Below, piece after piece: positions 24,412-35,408 of a DNA stretch of 64,000 nucleotides. Origin of the DNA: Sphingomonas immobilis (lineage in GTDB: Bacteria; Pseudomonadota; Alphaproteobacteria; Sphingomonadales; Sphingomonadaceae). Every line of letters starts with the position of its first letter. Position 1 is the first letter of the stretch. The notes beneath the pieces are model-generated. The model searched no databases. It saw nothing but the letters and a program-made list of their open reading frames with translations, and had not been told where the DNA came from. The translations under genes were made by a program, and so were the position numbers. The stretch is from NCBI RefSeq assembly GCF_030580995.1, contig NZ_JAUQSZ010000003.1, positions 281,748 through 345,747 of the forward strand. The letters are read 5' to 3'.

Positions 24412-25568
24412 GCGAAAGCGGCTTTCTCTGGGAACTTGGCGGGCAAGGGCACGCCGATCTGCAATTCGTTGGGCTTGTCGCCGAGGCTCTCGACCAGATC
24501 GGCGAGATCGCGCGCCGCATCGGGCCGGCCGCAGCCGCGCGCGCGCACCGCCGCATTCTGGAGCGCGGCGGGATCGAGACCCAGCCGCTGCATCTGCTTG
24601 GCGAGTTCGACCGGCGTGAAATCGCGCTGGTTGATGGTCCGCGCGCCGCCCGCCATCGTCATCTCGCGCGCATTGACGGTCTGATGATCGTCGGTCGCGC
24701 TCGGCAACGGCACGAGGATCGCCGGCCGCCCCGCACAGGTCAGCTCCGCCAGCGTGGAGGCGCCCGCCCGCGCGATCACGACATGCGACCACGACAGATG
24801 CTCGGGCAGATCGGGAAGGTACGTCGCGAGATCGGCGGCGATGTCGAGTTCCTTGTATTTCGCCCGGCACGCCTCGATGTCCTCGGGCCGCGCCTGATGC
24901 GTCACCTGCAACCGGCGGCGGAAGGCGACCGGCAGCATCGACAGGCCATCGGGCACCACCTTCGACAGCACGCTCGCGCCCTGGCTGCCGCCCGTCACCA
25001 GCACGCGGAAGATGCTGTCCTCCTCCAGCAGCGGGAACGGCCTGGCGCGGATCGCCAGCACTTCCTCGCGCACCGGATTGCCGACGAGGTGCGTCTTTTC
25101 GTTATACGTCTCCTTCAGCCGCTCGACCTTGGCATAGGAGGTCGCGATCGCATCGACTTTGCGCGCGACCAGCCGGTTGACGCGGCCCAGCACCGCATTC
25201 TGCTCATGCACCGCCGTCGGGATTTTCCGCGCGAACGCGCCGAGCAGCGCGGGCAGCGCGGGATAGCCGCCGAAGCCGATCACCGCATCGGGGCGGAAGG
25301 TGCGGTACAGCTCGATCGCCATCGCGCGGCCCCGCCACATATCGCGCGCCGCCTTGTAGTAGCCGACCGGCCCGCCGCCGAGCCGTCCGGCGGGCAGGAT
25401 ATGCGTCTGGATGCCCTCGAACAGGCCGGGGAAGCGCACGCCGCGCTCGTCGCTCACCAGCGCAACATAGTGGCCGCGCTTCATCAGCTCGGCGGCAAGC
25501 GCGGCGGCGGGCACCATGTGCCCCCCGGTGCCGCCGGCCGCGAGAACGAAATGACGGGGTTTACTCAT
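24408..25568 (-). CDS. murG: MurG, lipid II-forming GlcNAc transferase
   Basis: The 386-aa GT28 enzyme has [41 protein letters not shown] and [12 protein letters not shown]. It transfers GlcNAc to lipid I on the inner leaflet. ATG 25568 overlaps the ftsW stop. The second glycine loop and [12 protein letters not shown] nucleotide site are intact. Confidence 0.97.
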   Translation of the reverse strand: MSKPRHFVLAAGGTGGHMVPAAALAAELMKRGHYVALVSDERGVRFPGLFEGIQTHILPAGRLGGGPVGYYKAARDMWRGRAMAIELYRTFRPDAVIGFGGYPALPALLGAFARKIPTAVHEQNAVLGRVNRLVARKVDAIATSYAKVERLKETYNEKTHLVGNPVREEVLAIRARPFPLLEEDSIFRVLVTGGSQGASVLSKVVPDGLSMLPVAFRRRLQVTHQARPEDIEACRAKYKELDIAADLATYLPDLPEHLSWSHVVIARAGASTLAELTCAGRPAILVPLPSATDDHQTVNAREMTMAGGARTINQRDFTPVELAKQMQRLGLDPAALQNAAVRARGCGRPDAARDLADLVESLGDKPNELQIGVPLPAKFPEKAAFA

Positions 25569-26764
25569 GCACCGCTCCACTTGGCGACATACGGGGACCG
25601 CAACACGAAGGGATTGCGCCGGGTCAGCGCCAGCAGCAAGCCCATCCCGATCGAAAGCGCGATCAGCGACGAGCCGCCGTAGCTGATAAACGGCAGCGTC
25701 ATGCCCTTGGATGGCGCGAGGCCGGTGTTGACCGCCATCGAGATCAGCGCCTGCACGCCGAATTGCGTCGCAAGGCCGGCGGCGGCGAACAGCCGGAATT
25801 CATCCTGCTCGTCCAGCAGCTTGACGAACACCCGCACCACGATCGCGAGGAACAGCAGCGCGATGATCATGCACGCGATCAGCCCGAATTCCTCGCCGAT
25901 CACAGAGAAGATGTAATCGGTATGCCCCTCCGGCAGGCGGAATTTCATCGTACCCCCGGCAGGCCCCGTGCCGCGCCAGCCGCCGTTGGTGATGGTGTTA
26001 TAGGCCGCGTTGGTCTGGAAATGATCCTGCGCGCCCTCGCCCTCGACGTCGGGAAACAGGAAGGCGTTGATGCGGTTGCGCGCCGTTCCGTAGAAGAAAT
26101 AGGCCGACACCAGCCCGGCCGGTGCCGCCGCGACCAGCGCCAGCATCACCTTCGTCGACGTGCCCGATATCATCAGCAGCGCGAACCACACGCTGACGAA
26201 CACGATCGTCTGGCCGAAATCGGGCTGCATCATCAACATCGCACCGACCAGCGCGGTCAGCCCGCCAGTGATGAGCACGACCGGCAACGCCTCGTCCTGC
26301 GCGCGCAGCGCCAGCAGCCACGCCACCGTCACCACGAAGAACGGCTTGAGGAATTCCGAAGGCTGCAGCAGCGAGATGCCGAAGTTGAGCCACCGCCGCG
26401 CCCCGTTCTTCTCCACCCCGAAGAACGGCACCAGAATCAACAGGATAACGCACACGATCATGCCGAGCAGCGCGAGCCGCCGCGCCACTGACACCGGCAG
26501 CATCGATACGACGAGCAGTACCGGGATCGATACGCCGACCCAACCGAGCTGCCACCAGAGATAGAAGAGCGGCGGAATGTGGTGCCGCTCGTCCGAATAG
26601 CGCGTCGCCGCCGAGGGCGAGGCCGATCCCACCGCGACCAGACCGATGCCGATCAGCAGCAGCACGAGCAGCAGCAGCACGCGGTCGATATCCCAGAACC
26701 ACATGCCGAGCCACGAGCGGTCCCCGCGCCCACCACGGCCTTTCAGACGGCCGAACAGGCTCAC
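25565..26764 (-). CDS. ftsW: FtsW, septal peptidoglycan polymerase (SEDS family)
   Basis: This 399-aa protein has about ten membrane helices, with GARRWLNFGISLLQPSEFLKP, LMMQPDFGQT and PFISYGGSSLIALSIGMGLLL, the SEDS signatures. It works with FtsI at the septum. The start is GTG 26764, in a GTGA overlap with the murD stop. A cytoplasmic Gly/Arg-rich N-terminus precedes the first helix. Confidence 0.96.
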   Translation of the reverse strand: MSLFGRLKGRGGRGDRSWLGMWFWDIDRVLLLLVLLLIGIGLVAVGSASPSAATRYSDERHHIPPLFYLWWQLGWVGVSIPVLLVVSMLPVSVARRLALLGMIVCVILLILVPFFGVEKNGARRWLNFGISLLQPSEFLKPFFVVTVAWLLALRAQDEALPVVLITGGLTALVGAMLMMQPDFGQTIVFVSVWFALLMISGTSTKVMLALVAAAPAGLVSAYFFYGTARNRINAFLFPDVEGEGAQDHFQTNAAYNTITNGGWRGTGPAGGTMKFRLPEGHTDYIFSVIGEEFGLIACMIIALLFLAIVVRVFVKLLDEQDEFRLFAAAGLATQFGVQALISMAVNTGLAPSKGMTLPFISYGGSSLIALSIGMGLLLALTRRNPFVLRSPYVAKWSGA

Positions 26765-28116
26765 GACAGCGCCTCGACGAGCTTGCGGAACTGATCGCCA
26801 CGATCCTCGAAATCGCGGAACTGGTCGAACGAGGCGGAAGCCGGCGACAGCAGCACGGTGTCGCCCGCCTGCCCGTTCGCGGCGGCATCGGCGACGGCCT
26901 GCGCCAGCGTGCCGCTCTCGCTGACGGGCAGCCCCGCGCCGCGCAGCAATTCGGCGAACACCGGCCCCGCCTCGCCAATCGTATAAACGTGCGTGACATG
27001 ACCGAAATGCGGGCGACAGGCGTCGAGCTCGGCACCCTTGGCGCGGCCGCCGACGATCCAGTGGATACGGTCGAACGCTGCCAGCGCGGGCGCGGTGCTT
27101 TCGGGATTGGTCGCCTTGCTGTCGTTGACGAAAGCGACGCCGCTGCGCGTGGCGACCTGCTCCATTCGGTGCGGCAGGCCCTTGAAGCTCGCCAGCCCCG
27201 CGTCGATCGCCGCGTTCGACACGCCGAGCGCCTCGCACACCGAGATCGCCGCGAGCGCGTTCTGCGCGTTGTGCGGGCCTTGCAACGACGGCCAGCGCGA
27301 CTGATCCATGCACACGCCGGGCGCGATCTTGGTCAAATCCTCGCCGCGCGCCGAAAGGCTCCGCGCGATTTGGGCCGAGGCGACGTCGCTGATGCCGATC
27401 ACCGCCGCATGGCCCTTCGACTGCATCGCGAACAGCCGCGCCTTGGAGGCGGCATACCCCTCGAACCCGTCATAGCGATCGAGATGATCGGGCGTGATGT
27501 TGAGCAGCACCGCCACGTCGCAATCGAGGCTGAACGTCAGGTCGATCTGGTAGCTCGACAGCTCCAGCACATAGACGCCGCCGTCCGGCAGCGGCTCCTG
27601 CGCGAGAATGGGCAGGCCGATATTGCCGCCCATCAGGCTGGGGATGCCCGCCGTCTGCAGGATATGATGGACGAGCGCGGTGGTCGTCGACTTGCCGTTG
27701 GTGCCCGTGATGCCGACGACCTTGTGCGGCGGGAGATCGGCGCGAGCCTGCGCAAACAGTTCGATGTCGCCGATGATGGGAGTGCCGACGGCGCGGGCCG
27801 TGATCGCGATAGGATGTCTGTTGAGCGGTACACCAGGCGAAACAATAAGCGCATCGAACCCGTCGATCGTCAAATTGTCCAGATGTTCGAGATCTTCGAG
27901 GACGAGATTGACGTTACCGTCGCGAAAGCTAGACCAGTCGCGACCGCTCGCCCAGTCAAAAAACTCATTGTCGAATGTGTCGCGCCTCTCAGCATTCGCA
28001 TCCCAAGCCACCACAATCGCGTCGCTCGCAACCAAACTGCGCACCGTCGCCGCGCCGGAACGCGCAAGCCCCAGCACCGCATATGCCTTCCCGGCGAAGG
28101 CGGGACTCGTGATCAC
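26761..28116 (-). CDS. murD: MurD, UDP-N-acetylmuramoyl-L-alanine--D-glutamate ligase
   Basis: The 451-aa Mur ligase has [15 protein letters not shown], the ATP loop [17 protein letters not shown] and [13 protein letters not shown]. It adds D-Glu to the wall precursor. Translation starts at GTG 28116, overlapping the mraY stop in a GTGA junction. Residues 45-70 ([19 protein letters not shown]) are less typical of MurD and are locally A+T-richer than the rest. Confidence 0.96.
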   Translation of the reverse strand: MITSPAFAGKAYAVLGLARSGAATVRSLVASDAIVVAWDANAERRDTFDNEFFDWASGRDWSSFRDGNVNLVLEDLEHLDNLTIDGFDALIVSPGVPLNRHPIAITARAVGTPIIGDIELFAQARADLPPHKVVGITGTNGKSTTTALVHHILQTAGIPSLMGGNIGLPILAQEPLPDGGVYVLELSSYQIDLTFSLDCDVAVLLNITPDHLDRYDGFEGYAASKARLFAMQSKGHAAVIGISDVASAQIARSLSARGEDLTKIAPGVCMDQSRWPSLQGPHNAQNALAAISVCEALGVSNAAIDAGLASFKGLPHRMEQVATRSGVAFVNDSKATNPESTAPALAAFDRIHWIVGGRAKGAELDACRPHFGHVTHVYTIGEAGPVFAELLRGAGLPVSESGTLAQAVADAAANGQAGDTVLLSPASASFDQFRDFEDRGDQFRKLVEALS

Positions 28117-29183
28117 CGCAGCTTCAGCGTCGAGAGACCGGCCAGCGCCAGCACCAGCGCGACGATCCAGAAGCGGATCACGACCGTCGACTCAGCCCAG
28201 CCGAGCTGTTCGAAATGATGGTGGATCGGCGCCATCTTGAACACGCGGCGGCCGGTGCGCTTGTACCAGAACACCTGGATAATGACGCTCATCGCCTCGA
28301 CCACGAACAGCCCGCCGATGATGCCGAGCACCAGCTCGTGATGCGCCACCACTGCGATCGTGCCCAGCGCGCCGCCGAGCGCCAGCGAGCCGGTATCGCC
28401 CATGAACACGGCGGCGGGCGGCGCGTTGAACCACAGGAAGGCGAGCCCCGCCCCCACGATCGCCCCGCAGAAGATCGCAAGGTCGCCCGCGCGCGGCACG
28501 TGCGGGATGCCGAGATAGGTCGCGAACTTGAAGTTGCCCGCCAGATACACGATCAGCATGAAGCTCACCGCCGCGATGATCACCGGCATCGTCGCCAGCC
28601 CGTCGAGCCCGTCGGTCAGGTTCACGGCATTGCCGAACGCCACAATCGTGAAGGCCGCAAACACGACGTAGAACCAGCCGAGATCGAGCGCCGCGCCGTT
28701 GTAGAACGGGACGTAAAGGTGCGTGCCGTTCTGGTGGATGATCATCGTCGCCGCGATCCCCGCGATCAGGAACTCGCCGAGCAAGCGCACGCGCCCGGAC
28801 ACGCCCTTGGTGCTCGCCTTACGCACCTTGTCGTAATCGTCGAGGAAACCGATCGCCGCGAAGCCGAGCGTCACGAAGGTGCAGGCCCACACGAACGGGT
28901 TCGACAGGTCCATCCACAGCAGGATCGACACGACCAGGCTGGTCAGGATCATCAGCCCGCCCATCGTCGGCGTGCCGCGCTTGGCGAGGTGCGATTGCGG
29001 GCCGTCCTCGCGGATCGGCTGCCCCTTGCCCTGCCGCACGCGCAGCCAGCCGATGAAACGCGGGCCGATGACGAGGCCGAGGAACAGCGCCGTCGCCACC
29101 GCCCCGCCGGTGCGGAACGACAGATAGCGGAACAGGTTGAGCAGCCCGTGGAAGTGCAGCAGCTCGGCGATGAAATAGAGCAT
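28113..29183 (-). CDS. mraY: MraY, lipid I synthase
   Basis: The 356-aa integral membrane enzyme has the substrate loops [29 protein letters not shown] and [11 protein letters not shown], and the His-rich [13 protein letters not shown]. It moves phospho-MurNAc-pentapeptide onto undecaprenyl phosphate. It starts at ATG 29183, sharing one base with the murF stop (TAATG). Confidence 0.98.
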   Translation of the reverse strand: MLYFIAELLHFHGLLNLFRYLSFRTGGAVATALFLGLVIGPRFIGWLRVRQGKGQPIREDGPQSHLAKRGTPTMGGLMILTSLVVSILLWMDLSNPFVWACTFVTLGFAAIGFLDDYDKVRKASTKGVSGRVRLLGEFLIAGIAATMIIHQNGTHLYVPFYNGAALDLGWFYVVFAAFTIVAFGNAVNLTDGLDGLATMPVIIAAVSFMLIVYLAGNFKFATYLGIPHVPRAGDLAIFCGAIVGAGLAFLWFNAPPAAVFMGDTGSLALGGALGTIAVVAHHELVLGIIGGLFVVEAMSVIIQVFWYKRTGRRVFKMAPIHHHFEQLGWAESTVVIRFWIVALVLALAGLSTLKLR

Positions 29184-30556
29184 TACAAATTCCCGCTTCG
29201 CAGCTGTGCGACCACCGCCGACAACCCTACCCCGTTCGAACCCTTGATGAGAACCGCGTCGCCGGGCGCCAGCAGCTCCCGCAGGCGCGCCCGCGCGGCG
29301 GCGGCGTCGGGCACATGGACGAAATCGCCCCGCCCCTCAAGCGCCGTCGCAAGCGGGGTCATGGATTCACCGACGAGAATGCCCGTTTCGACGCCCGCCG
29401 CCGCGATCGGCTCGGCAAGGGCCGCGTGGAAGGCGGCGCTGCCTTCGCCCAGCTCGCGCATCTCGCCGAGCACGACGAGCTTGCGCGCCGCCTCCTGCGC
29501 GCCAAGCACGGCCAGCGTCGCGCGCATCGAGGAAGGATTGGCGTTGTAGCTCTCGTCGATGACGAGCGCCTCGCCGTCCCCGATCGCCACGCCGAAACGC
29601 GCGCCGCGACCGGTCAACCCCTCCATCTCGGCCAGCGCGAGCCCCGCCAGCGCAAGATCGCCGCCGACCGCGCGCACCGCCGCCATGACGGCGAGCGAAT
29701 TGGAGACCCAGTGCGCGCCGGGCTGGCTGATCGTGTAGCTGATCTCGGTCGTGCCCAACCGCGCCGTGACGAAAGTGCCGCCGCTCGCCAAGGGCATCGC
29801 CTCGATCGCGCGAACGTCGGCGTCCTTGCCGCTGCCGAAGGTGACGATCTCGGCGGCGTACGGCTTGGCGGCGGCGATCAGCCGGTCGCGGTGCGGGCTG
29901 TCGAACGGCACGATCGCGGTGCCGCCCGGCTCCAACCCCTGGAAGATCTCGCCCTTGGCATCGGCGATCGCCTCCTCGCCCGAGAAGAAGGCGGTATGCG
30001 CCGGCGCGATCGCGGTGACGAGCGCGACATGCGGCCGCACCAATTGCGTCAGCGCAGCCAGCTCACCGGCATGGTTCATCCCCATTTCCAGCACCGCATA
30101 TCGGCTCGCGGACGGCATGCGCGCGAGGCTCAGCGGCACGCCGGTATGGTTGTTGTAGCTCTTGACCGAGCGATGCGCGTTGCCGCGCGCGCAGCGGTCG
30201 AGCGCCGCGTAGAGCGCCTCTTTCGTGCCGGTTTTGCCGACCGATCCGGTGACGCCGATCACCTTGCCCTGCACACGGGCGCGCGAGGCGCGCGCAAGAT
30301 CCTCCAACGCTGCCATCGTATCGGCGACGCGCACGCTCGGGTGCGGCGTTTCGGCACTGACGATCGCACCCGCCGCGCCGGCCGCGAAACTCTGGTCGAG
30401 GAAGCGGTGGCCGTCGGTCGTCTCGCCGGTCAGCGCGACGAACAGGTCGCCCGAGCCGACCTCGCGCGAATCGAACGTCACGCCGGTCGCCTCGAACGGC
30501 GCAGAAGACGTGCCGCCGGTCGCGGCAGCGATTTCGGTGGAGGTCCAGAGGGTCAC
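29183..30556 (-). CDS. murF: MurF, UDP-MurNAc-tripeptide--D-Ala-D-Ala ligase
   Basis: The 457-aa Mur ligase has [15 protein letters not shown], the ATP loop [13 protein letters not shown] and [14 protein letters not shown]. It adds D-Ala-D-Ala. I chose GTG 30556, which sits 6 nt after a GGGAGG Shine-Dalgarno; a TTG start 21 bases upstream is possible but would place that sequence inside the gene. A REP-like pair separates it from murE. Confidence 0.95.
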   Translation of the reverse strand: MTLWTSTEIAAATGGTSSAPFEATGVTFDSREVGSGDLFVALTGETTDGHRFLDQSFAAGAAGAIVSAETPHPSVRVADTMAALEDLARASRARVQGKVIGVTGSVGKTGTKEALYAALDRCARGNAHRSVKSYNNHTGVPLSLARMPSASRYAVLEMGMNHAGELAALTQLVRPHVALVTAIAPAHTAFFSGEEAIADAKGEIFQGLEPGGTAIVPFDSPHRDRLIAAAKPYAAEIVTFGSGKDADVRAIEAMPLASGGTFVTARLGTTEISYTISQPGAHWVSNSLAVMAAVRAVGGDLALAGLALAEMEGLTGRGARFGVAIGDGEALVIDESYNANPSSMRATLAVLGAQEAARKLVVLGEMRELGEGSAAFHAALAEPIAAAGVETGILVGESMTPLATALEGRGDFVHVPDAAAARARLRELLAPGDAVLIKGSNGVGLSAVVAQLRSGNL

Positions 30557-30578
30557 GCGGCGCCTCCCGACATCCAAC

Positions 30579-30689
30579 CGTCATCCCGGCCTTGAGCCGG
30601 GACCCATGTTTCCGCAAACGTGCCGGCCAGAGCCTCATGCCGGCACGCCCGCCCCACGATGGGCCCCGGCTCAAGGCCGGGGTGACGAC
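30579..30689. repeat. palindromic repeat pair between murE and murF (family B)
   Basis: CGTCATCCCGGCCTTGAGCC (from 30579) and GGCTCAAGGCCGGGGTGACG (to 30688) face each other across about 55 nt. Each also contains its own short palindrome around CCGGCTCAAGGCCGG. This interrupts an otherwise gapless dcw operon. Confidence 0.8.
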
Positions 30690-30695
30690 CATGAG

Positions 30696-32111
30696 TCATA
30701 CCGCCATCTCCCGCGCCACGCTCACATCGTCGAACGGCAGGACGAGATCACCGACGATCTGCCCCTGCTCATGCCCCTTGCCCGCGATCAGCACGATATC
30801 GTCCTTGCCCGCCGCCGCGATCGCCGCGCCGATCGCTTCGCGCCGCGATCCGATCTCGGTCGCGTGCCGAACGCCCGCCATCACCATCGCGCGGATGCTG
30901 GCGGCGTCCTCGCCGCGCGGATTGTCGTCCGTCACGAACACCACATCCGCCATCGCTCCCGCGACGCGGCCCATCTCGACGCGCTTGCCCTGGTCGCGGT
31001 CGCCGCCCGCGCCGAACACGACGATCAGTCTGCCGCCGACATGCGGCCGCAATGCCGATATCGCAGCATCGAGCGCGTCGGGCGTATGCGCGTAGTCGAC
31101 ATAAACGGGAGCGCCAGACTTCGCGATCACCGCCCGCTCCAGCCGCCCGCGCACCGGCTGCAACCGCGCGAGGTTCGCCAGCGTCGCCGCGATATCGCCG
31201 CCGCACGCGATCACCAGCCCGGCCGAGACGAGCGCGTTCGCGGCCTGATACGCGCCGATGAGCGGCAGCTTCACGACATGCGTCTTGCCCTCGGCCGCGA
31301 TGGTCAGCGTTTGCCCGAGCAACGTCGGCTCGCGCGACACCAGTTTCAGCGTCTCGCCCGCAGATCCGACCGACAGCACACCGATGCCGCGCGCCTTTGC
31401 CGCCGCCACGACGTCCGCAGCATGCGCGTCGTCCGCCCATACCACCGCCGTGCCGTCACCGCTCAGCACCTCGGTGAACAGCCGCAGCTTGGCGGCGAGA
31501 TAGGCCTCCATCGTGCCGTGATAATCGAGATGATCGCGGCTCAGGTTCGTGAACGCCGCCGCCTTCACCGCCACGCCCTCGCTGCGATACTGGTCGAGAC
31601 CGTGGCTGGAGGCCTCGAACGCGACATGCGTCACGCCTTCGCGCGCGAGCCCCGCGACGTTCGAGAGGAAGGTGACGACGTCGGGCGTCGTCAGCCCGGT
31701 CGTCACGCGGTCGTCGCCGGTCGTCACGCCGAGTGTGCCGATCGAGGCAGCGGAGAAGCCCGCCATCCGCCACAATTGCCGCACCATCTCGACGGTCGAT
31801 GTCTTGCCGTTCGTGCCCGTCACCGCCACCGCGACATCCGGGAAGGGCGCGAAGAAGCGCGCGGCGATCTGGCCGAAACGGCGGCGCGGCGCGGGGTCGG
31901 CGATGTGGACCGCGCCCTCCACCACCGCTTCCGGCCGCGCCACGACGGCGATCGCGCCGCCCGCCACCGCCGCCGCGATATAATCCTCGCCATTCAAGCG
32001 TGCGCCGGGAAACGCGCCGAACACCGTGCCGGGCGCGACCTTCCGGTGGTCGATCGCGAACCCCGTGACCGTTGCGGTTTCGCCTGTGCCCGTCAGTGTC
32101 CCGAGTTTCAT
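30696..32111 (-). CDS. murE: MurE, UDP-MurNAc-dipeptide--meso-diaminopimelate ligase
   Basis: The 471-aa Mur ligase has TGFAIDHRKVAPGTVFGAF, the ATP loop VTGTNGKTSTVEM, EASSHGLDQYR and DDNPRGEDA. The DNPR motif marks meso-diaminopimelate as the third amino acid. It starts at ATG 32111, overlapping the ftsI stop. The tail runs HEQGQIVGDLVLPFDDVSVAREM, as usual. Confidence 0.97.
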   Translation of the reverse strand: MKLGTLTGTGETATVTGFAIDHRKVAPGTVFGAFPGARLNGEDYIAAAVAGGAIAVVARPEAVVEGAVHIADPAPRRRFGQIAARFFAPFPDVAVAVTGTNGKTSTVEMVRQLWRMAGFSAASIGTLGVTTGDDRVTTGLTTPDVVTFLSNVAGLAREGVTHVAFEASSHGLDQYRSEGVAVKAAAFTNLSRDHLDYHGTMEAYLAAKLRLFTEVLSGDGTAVVWADDAHAADVVAAAKARGIGVLSVGSAGETLKLVSREPTLLGQTLTIAAEGKTHVVKLPLIGAYQAANALVSAGLVIACGGDIAATLANLARLQPVRGRLERAVIAKSGAPVYVDYAHTPDALDAAISALRPHVGGRLIVVFGAGGDRDQGKRVEMGRVAGAMADVVFVTDDNPRGEDAASIRAMVMAGVRHATEIGSRREAIGAAIAAAGKDDIVLIAGKGHEQGQIVGDLVLPFDDVSVAREMAV

Positions 32112-33844
32112 TCCACCGTCTTCGTACTGTCCTTGCCCGGTGCCCGCCAGACCAGCGGCGTCAGATCGGACACGTCGATGTCGCGATTGGCGTCGGGCAT
32201 CACGCCCAGCATCGCGCCGGTCCGCGCGATCACGCGGCTGACGACGGGCGCCGCCGTCCACGCGGCCGTTGTGAGGCCGAAGCTCTCGGCGTTGCCGATG
32301 GGCGAATCAAGCATTGCGACGACGACATAGCGCGGGTTGTCCATCGGGAACACGCCCGCGAACGTCGAGACGTTGACCTTCTTAGAATAGCCGCCGGCAC
32401 CCGCGACCTCGGCGGTACCGGTCTTGCCGCCGACGCGGTAGCCCGGCGCCTCGGCTTTCTTGCCGGTGCCCATCAGCACGATCATGCGCAGCAACTGCCG
32501 CATCCGCGCGCTCGTCGCCTCGGAGAACACGCGCCGTCCCGCCGGCGCCTTGCCCGGCGCGACCTTCAGCAGCGTCGTCGGGCGGAAGATGCCGCCGTTG
32601 ACGAGCGTGGCATAGGCATTGGCGAGTTGCAGCGGTGTCACCGCCATGCCGTGGCCGTAAGCGGTGGTCATCACCGCCGTGCGCGACCAGTATGTGGGCC
32701 AGATCGAGTGCCCCTTCTCCTTCACTTCGATCAGCGGACGCCCGTGGAGGCCGAGCGCCTCGTACATCGCCTTCTCGCGGTCCTCGCCGAGTTCGTCGGC
32801 GATGCGCGCGGTGGCGATGTTGGAGGAATAGATCAGCGTCTCGGGGATGTTGAGCCAGCGCTTCTGCTCGTCACCGCGATCGTCATGGATGGTATAGCCG
32901 CCGACCTTGAGCGGCACCGTCGCGTCGAAACGCTTCGCCATGTTGGGCACGACCCCGGTCTCGATCGCGTTCGCCATCGTGATCGGCTTGAAGGTCGATC
33001 CCAGCTCGTAGACCGATTGCGTCACGTTGTTGCGCATCGCATCGGCGCTGGTGCCGCCGACCTTGTTCGGGTTGTACACCGGCAGCGACGACATCGCGAT
33101 GATCTCGCCGGTATGCACGTCGAGCACGATGCCGGTCGCTGTGCGCGCCTTGAAAGATGCCATCGCGCGGCCGAGCTCGCTGTCCATCGCCGCCTGCACG
33201 CGGCTGTCGATCGACAGCACGATCGGCTTGCCGCGCTGCCCCGGCGCCGTCAGGCGGTCGTCGAACGCGCGCTCGATGCCCGCGCGGCCCGCGATCGTCG
33301 GATCGTCGCCGATCGGCCCGATATAGCCGAGCGCATGCGCCGCCAGCGTCGATTGCGGATAGAGCCGCTCGGGCTCCTGCGCAAAGACGAGGCCGGGCTC
33401 ACCGAGATCGTGGATGGCGTTGACGGCGGCGGGCGATGCGTGGCGGTCGAGATAGGTGAACTTCACCTTCATCGTCAGCCGCTGATAATAATAGTCGCTG
33501 TCGCGGCCGGGCAGGATTTCAGCGAGCTTGTCGGCCAGGAAGCGCCGGTCGCCGAGGATCTCGCCGGGCCGCACCGCCACCGTCCAGGCGTCGATCGTGC
33601 GCGCCAGCGGCTCGCCGTTGCGGTCGAGGATGTCGCTGCGCACGATCGGATTGACGGCCGCGCCCTGCGCACCGGCGGGCGAGGAGATGAAGCCGAGCAG
33701 CGCGATCTTGCCGATCACCGTCAGGAAGCCCGCACCCAGGAACAGCATCAGGATGCTGAGCCGCATGTGCGCCGTCGCGATCAGCGCGTGGCGCTGCCCG
33801 CTGGTGCGCCGCTGCGGCACGGGACGGGCGACGAACGTGCTCAC
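32108..33844 (-). CDS. ftsI: FtsI, septal transpeptidase (penicillin-binding protein 3)
   Basis: The 578-aa bitopic protein has a TM helix at about 28-50, an N-terminal dimerisation module and a class B transpeptidase domain. Its catalytic motifs are STFK (283-286), SSN (340-342) and KTG (474-476). It crosslinks septal peptidoglycan with FtsW. It starts at ATG 33844, overlapping the gene at the FtsL position by 4 nt. Confidence 0.96.
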   Translation of the reverse strand: MSTFVARPVPQRRTSGQRHALIATAHMRLSILMLFLGAGFLTVIGKIALLGFISSPAGAQGAAVNPIVRSDILDRNGEPLARTIDAWTVAVRPGEILGDRRFLADKLAEILPGRDSDYYYQRLTMKVKFTYLDRHASPAAVNAIHDLGEPGLVFAQEPERLYPQSTLAAHALGYIGPIGDDPTIAGRAGIERAFDDRLTAPGQRGKPIVLSIDSRVQAAMDSELGRAMASFKARTATGIVLDVHTGEIIAMSSLPVYNPNKVGGTSADAMRNNVTQSVYELGSTFKPITMANAIETGVVPNMAKRFDATVPLKVGGYTIHDDRGDEQKRWLNIPETLIYSSNIATARIADELGEDREKAMYEALGLHGRPLIEVKEKGHSIWPTYWSRTAVMTTAYGHGMAVTPLQLANAYATLVNGGIFRPTTLLKVAPGKAPAGRRVFSEATSARMRQLLRMIVLMGTGKKAEAPGYRVGGKTGTAEVAGAGGYSKKVNVSTFAGVFPMDNPRYVVVAMLDSPIGNAESFGLTTAAWTAAPVVSRVIARTGAMLGVMPDANRDIDVSDLTPLVWRAPGKDSTKTVE

Positions 33845-34461
33845 CGGCGCGAGCCGCCCTCGGCACGCGCGCCGCTCAGCAGGTCGCCGACGGTCGAATC
33901 GCTCAGCAATTGCCGGTCAAGCATGGCGACGGCCTGCGCCTTTGCGCGGGTGACCGCAACCGCCTTCACCGCCGTCACGGCGTCCGCTAGGCTCGGCCCA
34001 CGGACGTTGCTGATGACGGCGACGGTACGGATCGGCTTGGCGGCGGTGGCGGGAACGACGGCGACGGCGGGCTGCGGTGCGGGCGTCACGACGGGGGCAG
34101 CGGCGGCGGCCTGCGTCTCGCTCACCGGTGCGGAGGGCACGAACGACGCGGTCTGCATCCCGCCCGACTGGCGCACGTCGATCGCGGCGAGCCCGGCCTC
34201 GTTCGCCACGAACTGCGCGGCGGCGGGGGCGACGAGGCGCAGCGTGTCGCTGTTCCACTGGTCGAGCTGCGCAAGGTTGGCGCGCGTCTGGAACTCGGTC
34301 TCCAGCGCGCGGATGTCCTTCCGCGCCTGGGCGATGTCGGCCAGCGTGTGGTCGAGCTTCTTGCGCTCGCCCGCGACCTGCAGCGGCACCAGCAGGAAGC
34401 CGAGCGCAACCGCCACGCCCGCCAGGAACCAGCCAAGGGTCTTCCACGCATAACCAAGCAT
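33841..34461 (-). CDS. FtsL-position bitopic division protein
   Basis: The 206-aa protein sits between rsmH and ftsI, where ftsL belongs. It has one TM helix at about 10-30, a coiled coil at about 33-70 (GERKKLDHTLADIAQARKDIRALETEF), then an Ala/Pro/Val-rich extension. FtsL is usually about 100 aa, so the second half is extra. I infer FtsL function from position and topology, not from strong sequence identity. ATG 34461 follows the rsmH stop by 2 nt. Confidence 0.7.
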   Translation of the reverse strand: MLGYAWKTLGWFLAGVAVALGFLLVPLQVAGERKKLDHTLADIAQARKDIRALETEFQTRANLAQLDQWNSDTLRLVAPAAAQFVANEAGLAAIDVRQSGGMQTASFVPSAPVSETQAAAAAPVVTPAPQPAVAVVPATAAKPIRTVAVISNVRGPSLADAVTAVKAVAVTRAKAQAVAMLDRQLLSDSTVGDLLSGARAEGGSRR

Positions 34462-34463
34462 CT

Positions 34464-35408
34464 CTACGCCCCTTTTCCATCCCACGCGGCCGCCGCCGTG
34501 CGCCGCGCAATCCGTAACGTCGCCGAGCGCGCGCGCGGGTTGCGCGCGATCTCGTCCTCGCCGGCGCGCACCGCGCGGCCGACAGTCTCGAAACTTGGTG
34601 CGGCCGCCTGGGCCGCCACCGGCAGATGGCGCGAGCCCGAGGGCATGCCGCCGCTGCGCTCCTTCAGGAACCGCTTCACCAGCCGGTCCTCCAGGCTGTG
34701 GAACGTCACCACCGCCAGCCGTCCGCCCGGCTTCAGCACGCGCTCCGCCGCCACGAGCCCGTCGGCCAGTTCGCCGAGCTCGCGGTTGATATGAATGCGG
34801 ATCGCCTGGAAGGTCCGCGTCGCGGGATCCTTCTTGTCATGCGGCCTGTAGGTTAACGCTTTCCTAACCACGTTCGCCAGTTCGGACGTGCGCGTAAGGG
34901 GTCTTGCGGAGACGATCGCGCGCGCCACCCGGCGCGAGCGCGGCTCGTCGCCATATTGGTACAGCACGTCGGCGATCGCCGCCTCGTCGGCGGTGTTGAG
35001 GAAGTCCGCCGCACTCTCGCCTTCCTGGCTCATGCGCATGTCGAGCGGGCCATCCGACTGGAAGCTGAAGCCGCGCTCGGGCCGGTCGAGCATCATCGAG
35101 CTGACGCCGATGTCCATCGTCACGCCGTCGACCGGCGCGGCCCCGCGCGCCTCCAGCTCGGCATCGAGCGCGGAAAAGGTCGCCGCGATCAGCGTCAGCG
35201 CGCCGTCCGCCTTCGCGACCAGCGCCTGCCCGTCGCGGATCGCATCGGGGTCGCGATCGAAGGCGAACACGCGCGCGCCCTTGGCGAGCATCGCGCTGGT
35301 GTACCCGCCCGCGCCGAAGGTCGCATCGACATGGCTCTCACCGGGGGCGATGGCGAGCGCGTCGATCACTTCGTCGAGCAGGACGGGGATGTGAGGAGCG
35401 TCACTCAC
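34464..35408 (-). CDS. rsmH: RsmH (MraW), 16S rRNA C1402 N4-methyltransferase
   Basis: The 314-aa enzyme has [13 protein letters not shown], the SAM loop [33 protein letters not shown] and [21 protein letters not shown]. It methylates the ribosomal P site. It starts at GTG 35408, overlapping the mraZ stop (GTGA). Longer upstream reading would be antisense or overlapping mraZ frame. Confidence 0.96.
   Translation of the reverse strand: MSDAPHIPVLLDEVIDALAIAPGESHVDATFGAGGYTSAMLAKGARVFAFDRDPDAIRDGQALVAKADGALTLIAATFSALDAELEARGAAPVDGVTMDIGVSSMMLDRPERGFSFQSDGPLDMRMSQEGESAADFLNTADEAAIADVLYQYGDEPRSRRVARAIVSARPLTRTSELANVVRKALTYRPHDKKDPATRTFQAIRIHINRELGELADGLVAAERVLKPGGRLAVVTFHSLEDRLVKRFLKERSGGMPSGSRHLPVAAQAAAPSFETVGRAVRAGEDEIARNPRARSATLRIARRTAAAAWDGKGA

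Noticed and set aside
32072..34453. A plus-strand open frame of about 790 codons, antisense to ftsI and the FtsL-position gene
   Set aside because: Composition is Arg/His/Asp-rich noise and it opposes well-recognised ftsI motifs.
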